Below are positions 5,868 to 8,421 of a stretch of DNA of 8,421 bases, one piece after another. Within the stretch, counting starts at the first letter, position 1; each line of letters begins with the position of its first letter. The DNA comes from an uncultured Verrucomicrobiota bacterium (lineage in GTDB: Bacteria; Verrucomicrobiota; Kiritimatiellia; RFP12; UBA1067), in assembly GCA_946631345.1 (NCBI GenBank), contig CAMPAA010000136.1, positions 1 through 8,421 of the forward strand. Reading direction: 5' to 3'. The notes beneath the pieces are model-generated. The model was given only the letters and a program-made list of their open reading frames with translations, made no database searches and was not told the DNA's origin. A program made the position numbers and the translations under genes.

Positions 5868-6316
5868 CCGCACGCAAGACTAATGCCAAGGCGCTGCAGC
5901 GGCTCCATCACGAATGCGCGTTCGCGGGCGCGGGGATGGGGCAGAGTCAGCTCAGGGTCGTCTGAGACGACGCCCTCGTAGTCAATCATGTCGATGTCAA
6001 TGGTGCGCGGGGCATTGCGCACGCTCCCGCGAACGCGGCCGAGGTCGCTCTCGATCAGGTGCATCCGCCTGGCGAAATCCGAAGGCGCGAGCGACGTCCT
6101 CACCACGAGTATGCGGTTCAGGAACTTCTGCGAGGCGAACTGCGCAGGCACATCCACCGGCTCGGTCTCCTCGGTTTCACCCGCGACGGCGAAGCGCGTA
6201 AGAGGCAGCGCGCAAAGCGCCGCCTGCGCACGGTCGAGATATTCGCGGCGCGGCTCGATGTTTGAGCCGAGACAGAGGACGACGCGCGCCCCGGCGGTGG
6301 AGCCTACCGAAGACAC
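5864..6316 (-). CDS. folK: 2-amino-4-hydroxy-6-hydroxymethyldihydropteridine pyrophosphokinase (HPPK)
   Basis: Transfers pyrophosphate from ATP to 6-hydroxymethyl-7,8-dihydropterin, the step before dihydropteroate synthase in folate synthesis, in the cytoplasm. At 150 aa it is a normal single-domain HPPK. Motifs: LCLGSNIEPRREYL (14-27), EETEPVDVPAQ (49-59), FLNRILVVRT (65-74), the metal site APRTIDIDMIDYEG (102-115) with Asp107 and Asp109, and LPHPRARERAFVMEPL (125-140). The start codon is GTG at 6316, chosen because a strong GGAGGGAGG (6321-6329) lies 4 nt upstream. The first ten residues (MSSVGSTAGA) are a small extension before the first strand. It lies 15 nt after aspS and is probably cotranscribed with it. 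No folP, folB or folE is seen nearby. The TAG stop (minus 5866-5864) shares bases with the TAA stop of the convergent vsr. Confidence 0.94.
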   Translation of the reverse strand: MSSVGSTAGARVVLCLGSNIEPRREYLDRAQAALCALPLTRFAVAGETEETEPVDVPAQFASQKFLNRILVVRTSLAPSDFARRMHLIESDLGRVRGSVRNAPRTIDIDMIDYEGVVSDDPELTLPHPRARERAFVMEPLQRLGISLACG

Positions 6317-6331
6317 GCGCCCTCCCTCCGT

Positions 6332-8137
6332 TCAGTGCTCCGCGCCCGCAGTCTCGTTGGTGCCGCGCACCTTGATATGGAGCTCGCGGAGCTGCTGCTC
6401 GGTCACGTAGTTCGGCGCGTTCATCATGAGATCCTGCGCCTTCTGGTTCATCGGGAACGCGATGACCTCGCGGATGTTCGGCGTGTCGGTGAGGAGCATC
6501 ACCATGCGGTCCACGCCAGGCGCGATGCCGCCATGCGGAGGCGCGCCGTACTGGAACGCGTTGTAGAGGCAGCCGAACTTCTGCTTGACGACCTCCTTCG
6601 GGTAGCCGGCGATCTCAAACGCCTTCTCCATGATGTCGATGCGGTGGTTGCGGATGGCGCCGGACGAAAGCTCTATGCCGTTGCACACCACGTCGTACTG
6701 GTAAGCCTCGATCTCAAGCGGTGCCTTCGTGTTGAGGGCTTCGAGACCTCCCTGCGGCATGGAGAACGGGTTGTGCGAGAAGATGATCTTGCCGGTCTCC
6801 GGGTCCTTTTCGAAGAACGGGAAATCGACGATCCAGCAGAACTTGTAGCAGCCCTTCTCGCGGATGTCGTTCGTCATGTGGTCGGCGATGTCGGTGCGGA
6901 CAAGCCCCGAAAGGCGGTGGCACTCGTCGACCGGCGCGGCCATGAAGAAGAGGGCGTCGCCGGGCTCCATGCCGGATATCCTCTTCATCTCCTCGAGCTG
7001 GTCGGCCGAGAGGAACTTAGCGATCGGCCCCTTCAGCTCGCCTTCCTTCGTCCAGCTGATGTAGCCGAGCCCCTTGCCGCCGTTCTCCTTGACGAACGCC
7101 TCGCGCTTGTCGAACCACGTGCGCGTCTCCACGCCCACGATGCCCTTCACAAGCAGCCCCTTCACGAGACCGCCGTTGGCGACGCATGCCGCGAACGCCT
7201 TGAAATCGGCCTTGGCGAAGAAGTCGCTCATGTCTATCCACTTCAGCGGATTGCGCAGATCGGGCTTGTCGCTGCCGTACACCATCATCGCGTCACGGTA
7301 CTTGATGCGCGGCCACGGGGCGGCGTTGCACTGCCAGGTGGAGAACTTCGCGAACGTCTTTCCTACGACATCCTCGACCACGGCGAATATCTCGTCCTGC
7401 GTGGCGTAGCTCATCTCGATGTCGAGCTGGTAGAACTCGCCCGGGCTGCGGTCGGCGCGCGCGGCCTCGTCGCGGAAGCACGGCGCGATCTGGAAGTAGC
7501 GGTCGAAGCCGGATACCATCAGCAGCTGCTTGAACATCTGCGGAGCCTGCGGAAGCGCGTAGAACATGCCCCGGTGGATGCGGCTCGGCACCAGATAGTC
7601 GCGCGCACCCTCCGGCGAGGACGCCGTGAGGATGGGCGTCTGGAACTCGTGGAAGCCTTTCTCCCACATCTGCTCGCGCAGGAAGCGGATCACGTCCGAG
7701 CGGAGGATGATGTTCTTGTGCAGCTTCTCGCGGCGCAGGTCGAGGTAACGGTGCTTGAGGCGCACGTCCTCGCTCTCGTCCGCCTTCTCGTCTGGCACGT
7801 AGATGGGCGTCACCTCGGACGCGCTCTCCATCACCAGCTCGTTTGCCTCGATCTCTATCTCGCCCGTCGGAAGGTCAGGGTTGATCGTGTCAGGCGTGCG
7901 GAGCTTCACCTCGCCGGTCACGGTGATTACGCTTTCGAGGTGGGCCTTCTCAACGAGGCCGAAGAAGCTGCGGGACGGATGCACCACGATCTGCGTGAGG
8001 CCGTAGTGGTCGCGGAGGTCAACGAAAAGTATTCCGCCGTGGTCGCGGAGACGGAACATCCACCCCGAAAGGCGGACCGTCTTGCCCGCGTCCGAAGCGC
8101 GGAGTTCATTGCACGTATGGGTACGGTATGGATGCAT
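6332..8137 (-). CDS. aspS: aspartyl-tRNA synthetase, possibly non-discriminating (Asp/Asn)
   Basis: Class II synthetase of 601 aa that charges tRNA-Asp with aspartate in the cytoplasm. Domains: N-terminal OB-fold anticodon domain (about 1-105, with LSGWMFRLRDHGG and FVDLRDHYG); motif 1 region DVRLKHRYLDLRR (124-136); aspartate site around QAPQMFKQLLM (197-207); motif 2 CFRDEAARADRSPGEFYQLD (220-239); the bacterial GAD insertion (about 290-420); CNGIELSSGAIRNHR (485-499); and motif 3 YGAPPHGGIAPGVDRMVMLL (530-549). His33 in RDHGG matches His31 of the P. aeruginosa enzyme, a residue linked to relaxed Asp/Asn discrimination; E. coli has Leu. I choose the ATG at 8137, not the in-frame ATG at 8221, because AGGAAGAG (8144-8151) lies 6 nt upstream, the promoter lies between the two ATGs, and the 28 extra residues do not match the family. 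Confidence 0.97.
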   Translation of the reverse strand: MHPYRTHTCNELRASDAGKTVRLSGWMFRLRDHGGILFVDLRDHYGLTQIVVHPSRSFFGLVEKAHLESVITVTGEVKLRTPDTINPDLPTGEIEIEANELVMESASEVTPIYVPDEKADESEDVRLKHRYLDLRREKLHKNIILRSDVIRFLREQMWEKGFHEFQTPILTASSPEGARDYLVPSRIHRGMFYALPQAPQMFKQLLMVSGFDRYFQIAPCFRDEAARADRSPGEFYQLDIEMSYATQDEIFAVVEDVVGKTFAKFSTWQCNAAPWPRIKYRDAMMVYGSDKPDLRNPLKWIDMSDFFAKADFKAFAACVANGGLVKGLLVKGIVGVETRTWFDKREAFVKENGGKGLGYISWTKEGELKGPIAKFLSADQLEEMKRISGMEPGDALFFMAAPVDECHRLSGLVRTDIADHMTNDIREKGCYKFCWIVDFPFFEKDPETGKIIFSHNPFSMPQGGLEALNTKAPLEIEAYQYDVVCNGIELSSGAIRNHRIDIMEKAFEIAGYPKEVVKQKFGCLYNAFQYGAPPHGGIAPGVDRMVMLLTDTPNIREVIAFPMNQKAQDLMMNAPNYVTEQQLRELHIKVRGTNETAGAEH

Positions 8138-8170
8138 TGCTTTCTCTTCCTGCTTAAAAAACAGGCAAGA

Positions 8171-8199
8171 ATTATACCATAATCCTAAATCCTGCGCAA
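8171..8199 (-). promoter_or_regulatory. predicted aspS-folK promoter (extended -10)
   Basis: On the minus strand TATAAT (8176-8171) is preceded by TGG (8179-8177), and TTGCGC (8199-8194) lies at an ideal 17-nt spacer. This is the best-formed promoter in the window. Transcription should start near 8164, giving a leader of about 27 nt with the AGGAAGAG ribosome site. It lies in the 80-bp gap after the upstream partial gene; no terminator hairpin is visible in that gap. Confidence 0.7.
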
Positions 8200-8217
8200 A
8201 GCGGAATAGTCTGCAAT

Positions 8218-8421
8218 TCACCGCGCATTGAGGCGGAAGAAGCGGGCGGAGGAGGACGAGGCCGGGACGGCGTTGGTGCCGCTCGGGTCGAGGGGGAACG
8301 TGGCGGGGTTCGCGCCGGCGAGGTCGTCCGTGGCGAGGAGGGAGAGGTCAAAGGCCAAGAAGCTGCCGGGCGGAGACGGACTCGGCAAAGACAGCGGCGG
8401 TCCGGCACTCCGCTGCCGCGT
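8218..8421 (-). CDS. partial CDS, C-terminal end of an unidentified, probably secreted protein
   Basis: An open frame enters from the window edge (8421) and stops at TGA 8220-8218, giving 67 residues with no start inside the window. The frame is chosen because its third codon positions are almost all G or C, unlike the overlapping Arg/Pro-rich frame that runs on to 8172 through the aspS promoter. The end of the protein reads LSLLATDDLAGANP, a Ser-rich SSSSA linker, then RFFRLNAR. Short C-termini of the type RFFRL are frequent on large secreted or surface proteins of Verrucomicrobiota/Kiritimatiellota relatives. This is family-style recognition, not a domain match. The first 20 residues are Pro/Ser-rich and low in complexity. 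Function is unknown. Confidence 0.55.
   Translation of the reverse strand, partial: TRQRSAGPPLSLPSPSPPGSFLAFDLSLLATDDLAGANPATFPLDPSGTNAVPASSSSARFFRLNAR

Noticed and set aside
5289..5873. 194-codon minus-strand frame opposite vsr
   Set aside because: Shadow of vsr; it overlaps the divergent promoters and has no family resemblance, while the plus-strand Vsr motifs are unmistakable.
6335..8182. 615-codon open frame on the plus strand opposite aspS
   Set aside because: It is an exact antisense shadow of a highly conserved gene; its composition (very rich in Arg, His, Val, Leu, Glu) mirrors the GC-rich codons opposite, and it shows no recognisable motif or ribosome site.
8138..8221. Longer aspS start at 8221, adding 28 residues
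   Set aside because: The extension spans the predicted promoter and ribosome site, and the extra residues do not resemble an AspRS N-terminus; the ATG at 8137 has a good Shine-Dalgarno.
8172..8408. 78-codon minus-strand frame overlapping the partial gene
   Set aside because: Arg/Pro-rich with poor third-position GC compared with the overlapping frame ending at 8218; it runs through the aspS promoter.

Overview
This is GC-rich bacterial DNA (third codon positions mostly G or C) packed with protein genes, nearly all on the minus strand. Two sugar-type enzymes carry N-terminal twin-arginine (Tat) signals. The AspRS is of the alphaproteobacterial-like bacterial type, and the window edge cuts a gene whose product ends in RFFRLNAR, a style of C-terminus common in secreted proteins of the Verrucomicrobiota/Kiritimatiellota/Lentisphaerota group. 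I infer a PVC-superphylum bacterium, perhaps a Kiritimatiellota-like one. This is a soft inference from gene style, not from a marker gene.

Layout from right to left, in the direction of most transcription. (1) 8421-8218 (-): C-terminal end of an unidentified, probably secreted protein. (2) 8137-6332 (-) aspS (aspartyl-tRNA synthetase) and 6316-5864 (-) folK (folate pathway pyrophosphokinase), 15 nt apart and probably cotranscribed. (3) 5388-5867 (+) a vsr-type mismatch endonuclease, the only plus-strand gene; its stop codon overlaps the folK stop, and it shares a 95-bp divergent promoter region with the next operon. (4) 5292-3952, 3914-3438 and 3397-2549 (-): a three-gene sugar-modification set made of a Tat-exported Gfo/Idh/MocA oxidoreductase, a YhcH/YjgK/YiaL protein without a signal peptide, and a Tat-exported xylose-isomerase-like TIM barrel with a CxCxCxC stretch just after a lipobox. 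(5) 2507-1152 (-) aspartokinase and 1133-129 (-) ornithine carbamoyltransferase, 18 nt apart, with their own promoter built into the last codons of the TIM-barrel gene. Positions 1-128 hold nothing I can assign.

The sugar set probably oxidises or epimerises a sugar or glycoside outside the cytoplasm (Gfo/Idh plus TIM barrel), with the YhcH protein acting inside. The lysC-argF pair joins the entry step of the aspartate family to arginine synthesis. aspS-folK is housekeeping.

The main non-gene signal is a recurring extended -10 box, TGGTATAAT or a close variant, before four transcription units. The vsr copy lies so close to the ATG that the mRNA should be almost leaderless. I see no CRISPR, rRNA, tRNA, insertion sequence or phage gene, and no clear new multi-gene defence system. 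The most unusual items are the near-leaderless solitary vsr, the sugar operon that spans two compartments, the tandem Cys repeat, and the altered motifs in OTCase and the Gfo/Idh protein.
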